Of a stretch of DNA of 6,066 bases, positions 5,929 to 6,066 are shown in pieces. The stretch is taken from contig JAHFBY010000130.1 in the NCBI GenBank assembly GCA_023249835.1, positions 1-6,066 on the forward strand. Reading direction: 5' to 3'. The position numbers and the translations under genes were made by a program. The DNA comes from Elusimicrobiota bacterium. Its GTDB lineage: Bacteria > Elusimicrobiota > Elusimicrobia > 2-02-FULL-39-32. The notes below the pieces were generated by a model. The model had not been told where the DNA came from and ran no database searches. It saw only the letters and a program-made list of their open reading frames with translations. Each line of letters begins with the position of its first letter. Position 1 is the first letter of the stretch.

Positions 5929-6066
5929 ATGGGAATACCCCTTTGGAAGTCCGCGCTATTCTTCTTTGTGGTGATTGTGTTTGCGGCGTCTTATTTTCCA
6001 AGCCAAAGAGAAATGGGGCTTGTTTATTCAAAGTCAAGGAACTTTAAAAAGGCCCTGACGTTTTTG
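5929..6066 (+). CDS. Membrane-anchored, probably TPR-containing protein (partial; PelB/PelE-like by context)
   Basis: Only the first 46 codons lie in the window and the frame is still open at its end. The protein starts with a short basic segment (MGIPLWK) and one hydrophobic helix (about residues 8-22), a signal anchor or signal peptide. The following GLVYSKSRNFKKALTFL resembles the first helices of a tetratricopeptide repeat (Y-x-x-x-x-x-F-x-x-A-L). The start is 4 bp after the deacetylase stop, with only a distant AAGGG (12 nt away), so it belongs to the same operon. In known Pel loci a membrane-anchored TPR protein (PelE, or PelB with an added outer-membrane barrel) is encoded together with the PelA enzymes. 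That identity is inferred from order and from a very short stretch. Confidence 0.6.
   Translation, partial: MGIPLWKSALFFFVVIVFAASYFPSQREMGLVYSKSRNFKKALTFL

Noticed and set aside
1..6066. CRISPR array, insertion sequence or phage genes
   Set aside because: No regularly spaced repeats, transposase or integrase motifs, terminal inverted repeats or structural phage genes were seen.

Overview
This 6.1-kb stretch of moderately AT-rich bacterial DNA carries protein genes on the + strand and one tRNA gene on the - strand. TGA is a true stop (the 343-aa gene ends with it) and the tRNA gene does not encode CCA. A predicted lipoprotein and a signal-peptide-bearing polysaccharide deacetylase suggest a diderm (Gram-negative-type) envelope. 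No marker gene places the organism more exactly; an uncultivated lineage is plausible but is a guess. Shine-Dalgarno sites are scarce: only the gene at 26 has a strong one.

Region 1 (1-1748) is a tight three-gene set: a DUF4404-like 110-aa helical protein, a 343-aa protein I do not recognise, and a 113-aa protein with eight cysteines. Spacings of 7 and 9 bp suggest co-transcription. The functions are not known.

Region 2 (1749-1999) is a 251-bp non-coding block. It holds an intact tRNA-Arg(TCT) gene on the - strand and, beside it, a decayed tandem copy of the same tRNA with both flanks. It also holds a 7-bp inverted repeat and a palindromic ATTATATATAAT that gives a -10 box in each direction. 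These boxes could serve the tRNA to the left and sixA to the right.

Region 3 (2000-6066) reads like the front of an exopolysaccharide locus of the Pel type. The order is a SixA-like phosphohistidine phosphatase, a stand-alone CheY-like receiver, a GH114/PelA-hydrolase-like lipoprotein, a large PelA-like deacetylase without the hydrolase domain, and the start of a membrane-anchored, probably TPR-containing protein that runs off the window. The hydrolase and deacetylase halves that are fused in Pseudomonas PelA are therefore encoded by two adjacent genes here. The first two genes could link a phosphorelay to polysaccharide production. The receiver and hydrolase genes overlap by 23 bp; the next two junctions are 7 and 4 bp, consistent with one operon.

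Three genes (366, 2000, 2500) have a TATAAT-like hexamer ending 6-7 nt before ATG and no Shine-Dalgarno site. That geometry is expected for leaderless mRNAs.
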